NCBI GenBank assembly: GCA_965219855.1
Contig: CBDCOR010000028.1
Coordinates: forward strand, 1-64,000
Origin: CAUZIZ01 sp965219855
GTDB lineage: Bacteria; Acidobacteriota; UBA6911; RPQK01; JAJDTT01
Reading direction: 5' to 3'
DNA: 64,000 bases
Shown here: in pieces, positions 35,605 through 43,224 of the stretch
Layout: each line of letters opens with the position of its first letter
Position numbering within the stretch: position 1 is the stretch's first letter
Notes under the pieces: model-generated
What the model was told of the DNA's origin: nothing
Seen by the model: the letters and a program-made list of their open reading frames with translations, nothing else
Databases searched by the model: none
Made by a program: the position numbers and the translations under genes

Positions 35605-36768
35605 TCACATTTTCAGCCAGACCGACCCTTTTTCGCTCGACTCAACCGCTCTGGTAATGAATTCCATGCCCCGCCGGCCATCGTAGACCGTGGGAAAGTC
35701 ATACTCTTCAGTCGAGAGAGGCGCACCATCGAGGTATCTTCGAATCGCTTCCACCGCACCAGAATAGATGGTGGCAAAGGCCTCCAGGTAACCTTCGGGG
35801 TGTCCGGGAGGGATACGGGTCACGGCGCTGGCGTCCTCCGACAGATATCCAGCCTGAGCCCGCGTCAGGGTCTGCCTGGGCTGGCCGTAGCGATAAACAC
35901 CGAGAGAGTTGGGTTCTTCTTGAGCCCATAGGATGGCACCTTCGGAAGCATAGACCCGAAGCCTCAGTCCATTCTCCTCGCCGGTCGCGATCTGGCTGAT
36001 GGTGAGGACGCCTTTTCCTCCTCCCCTGAAGCGAAGCAAGACATTGGCATCTTCATCCAAGGTCCGATTGGGAAGAAAGGTGCTCTTGTCGGCGCAGATC
36101 TCTGCGATCGGGTCCCCGGTCACGTACTCCAGCAAATTGACACAGTGAGTGCCCAGGTCGCCTAGAGTGCCTCCGATACCCGCCTGAGCGGGATCCACTC
36201 GCCAGGAGGCCTGCTTATGACCGAGCTTCTCGTGCTGGACGCTGAGAAAATCTTGAAGGTACTCCACCACCACTTTCCGTACGGTTCCCATCGCCTGGGA
36301 ACGGAAGAGATGCCGGGCGTGCCTGACCATTGGATGACCCGTGTAATTGTGGGTCAGCGCGAAAACCAGACCGGTCTTCTCCACCACCTGGCAAAGCTCC
36401 TGGGCCTGTTCCAGGCTGTAGGTGGCAGGCTTATCGCAAACGACGTGGAATCCTGCCTCCAGGAAGGTCCTGGCGATGTCGAAGTGGGAGACATTCGGAG
36501 TAACGACGCTGACGAAGTCGATGCACTTCTCAGCGGGAAGAGCCGTCTCGGCTTTCGCCATTTCCTCGTAGTTCAGGTAGCAACGGGCCTCATCTAGATA
36601 CAGCTCTTTGCCGGTGGACCTGGTGTTTTCAAAGTCCTGAGAAAAGCAGCCGGCAACGAGTTCGACCTGCTGATCGAGGCTGGCCGCTATCCTGTGGACG
36701 CCGCCGATGAACGCACCCTGACCGCCTCCAACCATTCCCATCCGGAGCTTCCGCGTCCAGGATTTCAT
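35605..36768 (-). CDS. Gfo/Idh/MocA family oxidoreductase, cytoplasmic
   Basis: This 387-residue oxidoreductase has the cofactor loop VGGGQGAFIGGVH, the active-site motif VCDKP (Asp in place of the usual Glu of EKP) and the C-terminal domain (GGTLGDLGTHCVNLLEYVTG). Unlike its neighbours it has no Tat signal, so it should act in the cytoplasm. ATG 36768 is used, after an AAGGTGGTGAAC leader; the upstream frame crosses the R4 repeat. It is cotranscribed with the DUF1080 gene. Confidence 0.88.
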   Translation of the reverse strand: MKSWTRKLRMGMVGGGQGAFIGGVHRIAASLDQQVELVAGCFSQDFENTRSTGKELYLDEARCYLNYEEMAKAETALPAEKCIDFVSVVTPNVSHFDIARTFLEAGFHVVCDKPATYSLEQAQELCQVVEKTGLVFALTHNYTGHPMVRHARHLFRSQAMGTVRKVVVEYLQDFLSVQHEKLGHKQASWRVDPAQAGIGGTLGDLGTHCVNLLEYVTGDPIAEICADKSTFLPNRTLDEDANVLLRFRGGGKGVLTISQIATGEENGLRLRVYASEGAILWAQEEPNSLGVYRYGQPRQTLTRAQAGYLSEDASAVTRIPPGHPEGYLEAFATIYSGAVEAIRRYLDGAPLSTEEYDFPTVYDGRRGMEFITRAVESSEKGSVWLKM

Positions 36769-36810
36769 GTTCACCACCTTTCGAATAAAGAAACTAACCG
36801 AGCCATGAAA

Positions 36811-36935
36811 GCCTGAAGCGCAAGCGAGGGGTTGGGAAGCACCCCAAAACCCTCTCGGCTGGCCTGCTTGCCGTGCCTCAGGCCCCCTCGCCCACCCATT
36901 CCGCCGCACCCCAACCCCTCGCTCGCGCTTCAGGC
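36811..36935. repeat. R4 long inverted repeat, second copy
   Basis: Arms at 36811-36836 (GCCTGAAGCGCAAGCGAGGG...) and 36910-36935 pair over 26 nt with one mismatch; the loop is about 73 nt. It shares arm sequence with 30741-30867, but the loops look unrelated apart from a short common TTGCC segment. Confidence 0.72.
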
Positions 36936-36985
36936 TTCCCGGATTTTCGCATTGATCGTCGAGCTGGACGTGCGAGATCCAAATG

Positions 36986-37041
36986 AAGTTTCAGCTTAGT
37001 CCCGCCCCCAGGCATGCTGGCCCCATTCGAGAGGAAAACTT
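36986..37041. repeat. R1 palindromic box
   Basis: A solitary full box, from AAGTTTCAGCTTAGTCCCGC to GAGGAAAACTT, with the internal dyad CAGGCATGCTGG. It lies in the 376-bp gap between the ThuA gene and the cytoplasmic Gfo/Idh/MocA gene. Apart from it and R4, nothing else is visible in this gap. Confidence 0.72.
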
Positions 37042-37144
37042 AGATTTGCCTCTGCCATGCTTTTCGCTACCGCTTCGATTGGAGACGTTTGGAAATTGGT
37101 TCCCTGGTCCTTGGGACTTCGGATCTGGAGCCCGTCTCGGGCCG

Positions 37145-37888
37145 CTAGGTCCGTCCGGCGCACCAAAGCACGGCATTGGCCACCACTTTCCGCGGCGTCG
37201 GCTCGAAGAAGATCGGATAGGTCTCATGTCCGGGACGGAAGTAAAAGACCCGCCCTTTCTCCACGGTCCAAGCGCAGCCGCTTCGGAACTGCTCCCCGGT
37301 GTTCCAATAGCTGAAGAAGATCACCTTTTCAGGCGGTGGAACCCGAAAGGGCTCTCCATACATCTCCGTCTCGGGAATCGTGAAGTCGCTGATTCCTTTG
37401 GCGATGGGATGAGCCGGCGCTACCACTCTCAGGTGCTCCGTCCCTGCCCCATTGCGCCAGCTACCCAGGTCCCCGGGGCAGTCCAGAACGCTCTTGAGCA
37501 ACTTGGAGTAGTGCGCGGAGTGAAGGGCGATGAACCCAAGTTTGCCTGCCTTGACCCGCTTGACGACTTCGGCGACGCGATCGAAGAGGACGTCCCCGTG
37601 CTTCTTGTGACCCCACCACACCAGGACATCTGTCTCATCCAGCGTCGCACTGGCCAACCCCTGGTCGGGGTCATCGATCGAGGCAGTCCGGGCCTCTATT
37701 CCAGGCCGATCGTTCAGGTATTCGGCCAGGGCCCCACTGATGCCTTTGGGATAGACCTCCCGGGGTTCGGTCAGCTCCGACCAACAGAGGACACGGACAC
37801 GATCCATTGGCTTGCTCCTCCCGCTTAGGATTGCAGCGCTCCCCGCCGATCCGAGTAATGCGCTCTTGAGGAAGGCCCTTCGTTCCAT
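37145..37888 (-). CDS. ThuA-like protein with Tat signal
   Basis: This 247-residue protein has a Tat signal (MERRAFLKSALLGSAG) and a ThuA fold (DVLVWWGHKKHGDV, IALHSAHYSKLLKSVL, FYFRPGHETYPIFF), a glutamine-amidotransferase-like domain without the nucleophilic cysteine. ThuA genes were named from trehalose utilisation and are linked to 3-keto-sugar metabolism. ATG 37888 is chosen because the Tat motif starts there; the longer frame up to 38125 crosses a degenerate R2 repeat. Confidence 0.84.
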   Translation of the reverse strand: MERRAFLKSALLGSAGSAAILSGRSKPMDRVRVLCWSELTEPREVYPKGISGALAEYLNDRPGIEARTASIDDPDQGLASATLDETDVLVWWGHKKHGDVLFDRVAEVVKRVKAGKLGFIALHSAHYSKLLKSVLDCPGDLGSWRNGAGTEHLRVVAPAHPIAKGISDFTIPETEMYGEPFRVPPPEKVIFFSYWNTGEQFRSGCAWTVEKGRVFYFRPGHETYPIFFEPTPRKVVANAVLWCAGRT

Positions 37889-37932
37889 TTTGGGCTCCAA
37901 TGGAATCACAGGACGGGTGGTGGCGCAAGGGC

Positions 37933-38012
37933 ATAGCTTCGGCCTCCAGGCCAAAGTACTCTCCTTTTCGAGCCTTCGGTTCGACGTGCGGCGGCTTGGA
38001 GACCACCGCCAC
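37933..38012. repeat. Degenerate R2 repeat
   Basis: About 80 bp keep the R2 layout, from GCTTCGGCCTCCAGGCCAAAG to GGCTTGGAGACCACCGCC with an inner dyad CGAGCC/GGTTCG, but with more substitutions than the copies at 25449, 47317 and 48576. It sits between the divergent ThuA and Gfo/Idh/MocA genes. Confidence 0.6.
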
Positions 38013-38167
38013 AACCTGGAGGAAAAAAGAAGGTGGGAAGGGAAGAGCCAGGTAAGTCCTGTGCCAAGTGAGAGGACCCAAAGCAATAGAAGTGGCGTCT
38101 GACATGAAGTACACTCTTTTGACATCGAACATTCATTTCGATTCTTCTACTGACGGAGGCCCTGGCC

Positions 38168-39241
38168 ATGTCACGCATCCCCAGAAGACAATTCTTATCC
38201 CGTTCCTTCAACGGCGCAGTCGCAGCTAGCTCCCTCGGAATAGCCACTCTGGCCAAACCGCCGGCTGGACACGACCCAGTTGGAGCCGCCCTGATCGGTA
38301 CCACCCACCCGCATGCCCTGGGACATCGGAAGGCGATCGAAAAATCCCAGAACTACAGGTTGCTAGGTGTGGCGGAGCCGAACCCGGACCTCTTGAAGCG
38401 GGCCAAGAAGGACTCACGCTGGGAAGGCGTGACTTGGATGGGAGTAAACGCCGTGTTAGCTGACAAGCGGGTCCAAATGGTTTGCGTGGAGACCGACCCT
38501 CTGGAGGCTCTTACCTACTCGCGCATGGCGGTTGAGGCCAACAAACACACCAAGATCGACAAGCCTCCGGGAGCCGACTTCAAGGCTCTCAAGCAGATTC
38601 TAGACGAGGCGCAGGGTCGAAAGCTCCTGATTCAGATGGGTTATGTCTACCGCTACAACCCGGCTTTTCGTCTGGCTCATCGGGCCCTCCAAGAGGACTG
38701 GCTGGGACCGATTCGCTCGGTTGCCTGCCAGATGAACGGCTCCCTGAGTCCAGAGGGCCGGCGACGACTGGACCGCTACCCGGGTGGGCAGATGTTCGAG
38801 ATCTGCGGACACATGATCGATGCACTGGTCTGGCTGCTGGGCAAGCCTGCTCGCGTCAGTCCCGTACTACGACACAGCGATCCAGTCCCGGACGAATTGG
38901 AAGATGATGTGCTGGCCATGTTCGAGTTCGACCCTGCGGTCGCCGTCGTCAAGAGTCACACCCGAGACGGCAACCGTTACTTCTATATATTCGGAGAAAA
39001 GGGCTCGATCCTGATCGATTCCCCAGATCGCCCTCGGATGCGCATGGTCCTGAGCTCCGACGAAGGTGATTACCGCGCGGGGGCACAAGAAGTCCCATTG
39101 GGCCCTTCGGAGCGATATCTTCCGGATCTGGACGATCTGGCCGCCGCCATCAGAGAGGGTCGGCAAGTGGAGTTTTTTACACCCGAGCATGATCTGAACG
39201 TCCATAAGGCCCTCCTCACAGCGAGCGGCCTCACCGTCTGA
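38168..39241 (+). CDS. Tat-exported Gfo/Idh/MocA-like oxidoreductase with altered cofactor loop
   Basis: This 357-residue protein has a Tat-type start (RIPRRQFLSRSFNGAVAAS). The Rossmann loop reads ALIGTTHPHALGH rather than GxGxxG, and the active-site motif is IDKPPG, so dinucleotide binding may differ from typical members. The C-terminal domain (YPGGQMFEICGHMIDALVWLLGKP) is conserved. Its stop overlaps an ATG at 39241 (TGATG), so it is coupled to the next oxidoreductase gene. Confidence 0.8.
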   Translation: MSRIPRRQFLSRSFNGAVAASSLGIATLAKPPAGHDPVGAALIGTTHPHALGHRKAIEKSQNYRLLGVAEPNPDLLKRAKKDSRWEGVTWMGVNAVLADKRVQMVCVETDPLEALTYSRMAVEANKHTKIDKPPGADFKALKQILDEAQGRKLLIQMGYVYRYNPAFRLAHRALQEDWLGPIRSVACQMNGSLSPEGRRRLDRYPGGQMFEICGHMIDALVWLLGKPARVSPVLRHSDPVPDELEDDVLAMFEFDPAVAVVKSHTRDGNRYFYIFGEKGSILIDSPDRPRMRMVLSSDEGDYRAGAQEVPLGPSERYLPDLDDLAAAIREGRQVEFFTPEHDLNVHKALLTASGLTV

Positions 39242-39267
39242 TGACTGCAAATAGGGAGACCCATCAC

Positions 39268-40557
39268 ATGAAACCCATTCCCAGAAGACGATTCCTTACC
39301 AGGTCTATAGGCGCGGCCACCCTCGGCAGCGCGGCTATCCGCACCGCTGCGGCCTCTCCCGGAGACAGAATAGGGGTAGCCGCAATCGGGATCAACGGCA
39401 TGGGCCACGGCCATCTGCGCAATCTGACAAAGCGTTCGGACGTCCGGATCGTTAGTTTGTGCGACGTCGATGAAAGCGTCCTGGCCCGAGGCGTCGAGAC
39501 GGTCGCGAAGTCCCCTCATGAAAAACCCAAGCTTGTAAGCGACTTCCGGGAGGTTCTACAGGATTCAGCCGTGGACGCAGTGGTGATCGCCACCCCGCAT
39601 CACTGGCACTGTCCCATCGCTGTACCGGCGCTCGAGGCAGGCAAGGATTGCTATGTGGAAAAGCCCGCCAGCCACGTCTTCCAGGAGGGCAGGGCGCTTG
39701 TCGAGGCCGCACGCAAACACGACAGGTTGGTGCAGCACGGGACGCAGATGCGTAACACCGAGGTCACCTTTCTGGCGGGCGAGGTGTTGGAGTCTGGAAT
39801 CCTGGGCGAGATCAAGACCACCAAGGCCTGGAACGTACAGCGGGGTAACGGAATGGAGCCCAAGCCGAATGCCCCCGTTCCAGCCGGAGTAGACTACGAC
39901 ATGTGGCAGGGGCCAGCACCCAAACGCCCTTTCAACCCCAATCGGTTTCACAGGACCTGGCGCCTTTACCGGGACTATGGCAACGGCGACATGGGCGACG
40001 ATGGAGCCCACGACCTGGACATGGCAAGGTGGGCGCTCGGAGTCACCACCCACCCGATCCGCATCACTGCGCATGGGAGCACTATCGACCTTCAAGGAGA
40101 GCGCGAGTACCCCGACAACATGATGATGGCGTTCCAGTACGCTGAGGGAAAGGTGCTGCTCTACGAGGATCGTCTCTGGACGCCGTACGGGATGCACGGA
40201 TTCGACAATGGCAACACCTTCTATGGAACCGAGGGCTACATGATCTTCTCACGCCGCGGTTACTTCCAGGTGTTTCTGGGTAAGAAGGGCGAGAAGGGTC
40301 CGGGGCGCAGCGGCAGGGACATCCGCCAGAATTCAGAAGCGAACCTGGCCCACTTCGTGGATTGCGTCAAGAGCCGAAAGCAGACCAACGCCGACGCCGA
40401 GGTGGCCCATCTGACCTGCGGCTTGATCCATCTGGGCGAGATCGCCTTCCGGCTGAAACGGGTCATGGAGTTCGATCCGGATCGGGAGATCTTTCCCAAG
40501 GATCCCGAGGGCAACAAGATGTTGACCAAGCAATACCGGGCTCCTTGGAGTGTCTGA
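39268..40557 (+). CDS. Tat-exported Gfo/Idh/MocA family oxidoreductase
   Basis: This 429-residue protein has a clear Tat signal (KPIPRRRFLTRSIGAATLG), the cofactor loop AIGINGMGHGHL and the active-site motif YVEKP, followed by the C-terminal domain with DMGDDGAHDLDMARWALG. I use ATG 39268, preceded by GGGAGA, because the Tat motif needs a short n-region; ATG 39241 overlaps the previous stop and would add nine residues. Substrate is likely a sugar or glycoside in the periplasm (family knowledge plus Tat signal). A half R2 motif follows the stop at about 40561-40581. Confidence 0.87.
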   Translation: MKPIPRRRFLTRSIGAATLGSAAIRTAAASPGDRIGVAAIGINGMGHGHLRNLTKRSDVRIVSLCDVDESVLARGVETVAKSPHEKPKLVSDFREVLQDSAVDAVVIATPHHWHCPIAVPALEAGKDCYVEKPASHVFQEGRALVEAARKHDRLVQHGTQMRNTEVTFLAGEVLESGILGEIKTTKAWNVQRGNGMEPKPNAPVPAGVDYDMWQGPAPKRPFNPNRFHRTWRLYRDYGNGDMGDDGAHDLDMARWALGVTTHPIRITAHGSTIDLQGEREYPDNMMMAFQYAEGKVLLYEDRLWTPYGMHGFDNGNTFYGTEGYMIFSRRGYFQVFLGKKGEKGPGRSGRDIRQNSEANLAHFVDCVKSRKQTNADAEVAHLTCGLIHLGEIAFRLKRVMEFDPDREIFPKDPEGNKMLTKQYRAPWSV

Positions 40558-40672
40558 AGTGGGGGTGGTCTCCAGGCCGCCGTTCCTCAGTGCCCGTCTT
40601 TTTGTTTGTCGATCCGGATCTCCGCAATCGGTCATTCATCTCTCCTGCCCCTTCTGGGCCTAAAAGCGGTTC

Positions 40673-42091
40673 CTAGCGGGACCAGAACCGGGCGACCACA
40701 ACATAGGTCAGCAAGGAACAAACAACAGCGGGAAACACGCGATGAATGATCTCGGACAACGGGACGAATTGCCAGCAGCAAAGGCAAAAGATTCCGGCCG
40801 CAAACGAGGCCAGCACTGCTCGACCGTCACCCCGCTTCCAGTATAGCCCCAGGACGATGGCAGGCAGAAAGCAAGCGGCGTAGAGACTGCCGGAGAAGGA
40901 GGTGATGGTGACCACGCTGCCAGGAGGATCCAGAGCGATCAGTGCCGCCAGAACCGCAAAGACCGAAACGTAGACTCGGGTCGCTTTAATCGCACTCTCC
41001 TCGGATCTGTTCCTGCGCCAAAGTCCAACCAGATCCCTCTCGCAGGTTGATGCCATCACCAGCAGGACGCTGTCCAGAGACGACATGGCGGCGGAGACCA
41101 TTGCCAACACCAACAGTGCGCTGACAATAGGCCCGAAGACCGCTCCACTTGCGAGTAGAGCCGGCACGACTCGATCGGTGTCAATGAGCTGGTCGGGAAG
41201 GATGTTTCTCGCATAGAGACCTACCGGGACCAATAAGCTGAAGACGAGCAGAAAGGCCAGTGTCGAGATCAACCCCCCTCGACGAGCCTGCTTGGGATCG
41301 GTCAAGGCATAGAATCGGGAGAGCTGGCGCGGTTCCACCACGAACTTGATGGTGGTGGCAAAGAGGATTCCCAAGAGCATCGGCAGCGGCATGGCAGCAT
41401 CCCAGCTGAACAGTCTTGAACCGTGGACTCCCTCCCTGACCTGGTAGATGGATTGGAGTCCACCTGCAGCCTGAGTCGTGCCCCAGAACAACAGGACGGC
41501 GGCAACGATCATGATGACTCCCTGCACCACGTCCGTCTGCACCACCGAGTGGAAGCCTCCAACTGCCGTGTAAGCCACCACAATCACCAGGACAATGAAA
41601 ATGGCATGCCAGTAGGAAACGTCGAGAAATGCTTCTAGAAGATTCCCGATTCCTTTGAACACCGCCGTCGTATAGATAAAGCTGGAGAGCAGGACTACGA
41701 GCGCCGCTACGATCCGTGCCGGCTGGCTTGCAAAACGAAATCCGATGAAGTCGGGGATGGTAAGAGAACCCAGAGATTCAGTCTGCTCACGGAGCCGTGG
41801 AGCGATCCAAACCCAGGAGATGAAGCTGAAGCCGACGGCAAACGGCACCAGCAACACCCAAGCAAGACCGTAATCATAGCCCTGACCCGAGAAGCCCACA
41901 AAACTGTTGGTACTGGCGTAGGTGGCGAAGAAAGAAATCCCAACTGTCGCCCCCCCAAGCGACCGCCCGCCTACGAAGTAGTCGGCCAGGCTCTGGGTCT
42001 GTCGATTCCCCGTCCAGGCGTGATAGACCATCAGGGCGGTGTAGAGGAGGAGAGCGAGCAGTTCGAGGGAATGGGTTTGAATCCAGATCAT
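40673..42091 (-). CDS. Sodium:solute symporter (SSS family)
   Basis: This 472-residue protein has about 13 hydrophobic segments and the SSS hallmarks DYFVGGRSLGG, ISFFATYASTNSFVGFSGQGYDYG and VVEPRQLSRFYALTD. The family imports sugars, amino acids or organic acids with sodium at the inner membrane. ATG 42091 gives an N-terminus typical for the family; the longer frame to 42142 is unconserved. Location next to the oxidoreductase, DUF1080 and ThuA genes suggests uptake of the sugar product (inference). It is convergent with the preceding oxidoreductase gene. Confidence 0.88.
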   Translation of the reverse strand: MIWIQTHSLELLALLLYTALMVYHAWTGNRQTQSLADYFVGGRSLGGATVGISFFATYASTNSFVGFSGQGYDYGLAWVLLVPFAVGFSFISWVWIAPRLREQTESLGSLTIPDFIGFRFASQPARIVAALVVLLSSFIYTTAVFKGIGNLLEAFLDVSYWHAIFIVLVIVVAYTAVGGFHSVVQTDVVQGVIMIVAAVLLFWGTTQAAGGLQSIYQVREGVHGSRLFSWDAAMPLPMLLGILFATTIKFVVEPRQLSRFYALTDPKQARRGGLISTLAFLLVFSLLVPVGLYARNILPDQLIDTDRVVPALLASGAVFGPIVSALLVLAMVSAAMSSLDSVLLVMASTCERDLVGLWRRNRSEESAIKATRVYVSVFAVLAALIALDPPGSVVTITSFSGSLYAACFLPAIVLGLYWKRGDGRAVLASFAAGIFCLCCWQFVPLSEIIHRVFPAVVCSLLTYVVVARFWSR

Positions 42092-42162
42092 GGTCAGGTG
42101 GGCTATCCCTGGCGGACAGGGGACCCCAACTCTCAGTAGCAACGATCCCCCGCAATTTCGAA

Positions 42163-42193
42163 TTGATGTTAACAGCCTGTTCTATGCTAGAAT
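42163..42193 (+). promoter_or_regulatory. Candidate sigma-70 promoter for the ABC exporter operon
   Basis: TTGATG (42163-42168) and TAGAAT (42188-42193) are 19 bp apart, and the -10 is preceded by TG one base upstream, giving an extended -10. About 190 nt separate it from the ATP-binding protein gene at 42388. The spacing is longer than ideal and no experimental evidence exists. Confidence 0.35.
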
Positions 42194-42387
42194 ACCTGTT
42201 TCGAGCGGGACACTTCCCCGCCAAGCTTTGCAGAGGTAGAGGGATGGCTGGTAGGTGACTTGGACTCATCTTTTCACGCCGGTGAGGACCCCGAGGGGCA
42301 GTGCGACCCGGTTGAGTTCCCCCTGAAGCTAAAGCACGTCGCAGCCAAAGGTGGGTTTGGTTTGCTCTTTCGAGTGAGGGTTCGCTA

Positions 42388-43224
42388 ATGGAAACAGCGT
42401 CAATGGGAACTGCGTCGCGAGTGATGATCGAGGCACAGGGTATCAGTAAGTACTACGGTCCATTCGTGGCTGTAGAAGACATCTCCTTCTCCATACCGGA
42501 AGGTCAGATCGTGGCCTTTCTGGGGCCCAATGGAGCCGGCAAGTCGACCACGATGAAAATCTTGACGGGTTTTCTCGCAGCCAGTCAGGGAAACGCCTTG
42601 ATTGGGGGTCGGGACATCCACAAGGATCGTCTCGAAGCATCCAGAACCCTGGGCTATCTCCCAGAGAACGGCCCTCTCTACTTGGAGATGACGCCCATCG
42701 AGTTGCTGGAGTTCTTCGGGGAGGCAAGGGGGCTGGAAGGGTCGGAGCTGAAGCAGAGAATCGACTTCGTCAGGGAACAGTACGCCCTGGAAGATGTAAT
42801 GGAAAAACCCATCGGGAAGTTATCCAAAGGCTATCGTCAGCGCGTGGGACTGGCACAGGCAATGTTGCACGATCCCGAGGTTTTGATCATGGACGAGCCG
42901 ACCGCCGGGCTGGATCCCAACCAGATCCGTGACTTCCGGCAGAGTATCCAGGAACTGGGGAAGAAGAAGACGATCTTGATCTCGACTCACATCCTGCAGG
43001 AAGTGGACGCGGTAGCCGACCGGGTGCTGTTCGTTCATGATGGACGGCTGATCTATGACGGCACACCCAAAGACCTCAAGGAAAACGATTCCTTGGAGGA
43101 GCCTTTTCACCGAATGACTCAGGAGGAAGTGCCAACCAATGACGCGCCGCCGGAAGAGCCGGCAGCAGCGGAACCTCCGGCTGAGACCGAGGTGAAAACA
43201 GACGGAGACGACCATGAGGGATAA
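42388..43224 (+). CDS. ABC transporter ATP-binding protein (GldA/NatA type)
   Basis: This 278-residue protein has Walker A GPNGAGKS, the Q-loop region (GYLPENGPLY), signature KLSKGYRQRVG, Walker B VLIMDEP and the H-loop STHILQEVD. It resembles GldA and other ABC-2 exporter ATPases. The C-terminal 40 residues are acidic and proline-rich, possibly a contact to the membrane partner. The next gene starts inside its 3' end (11-bp overlap), showing translational coupling. Confidence 0.92.
   Translation: METASMGTASRVMIEAQGISKYYGPFVAVEDISFSIPEGQIVAFLGPNGAGKSTTMKILTGFLAASQGNALIGGRDIHKDRLEASRTLGYLPENGPLYLEMTPIELLEFFGEARGLEGSELKQRIDFVREQYALEDVMEKPIGKLSKGYRQRVGLAQAMLHDPEVLIMDEPTAGLDPNQIRDFRQSIQELGKKKTILISTHILQEVDAVADRVLFVHDGRLIYDGTPKDLKENDSLEEPFHRMTQEEVPTNDAPPEEPAAAEPPAETEVKTDGDDHEG

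Noticed and set aside
38119..38147. Perfect TTGACA box upstream of the oxidoreductase gene at 38168
   Set aside because: No acceptable -10 sequence at 16-18 bp (TTCTTC at best), so it is not called a promoter.
42197..42387. Small open frame before the ABC operon (about 43-60 codons, TTG or no start)
   Set aside because: No good start codon or ribosome binding site and no recognisable product; likely leader sequence.
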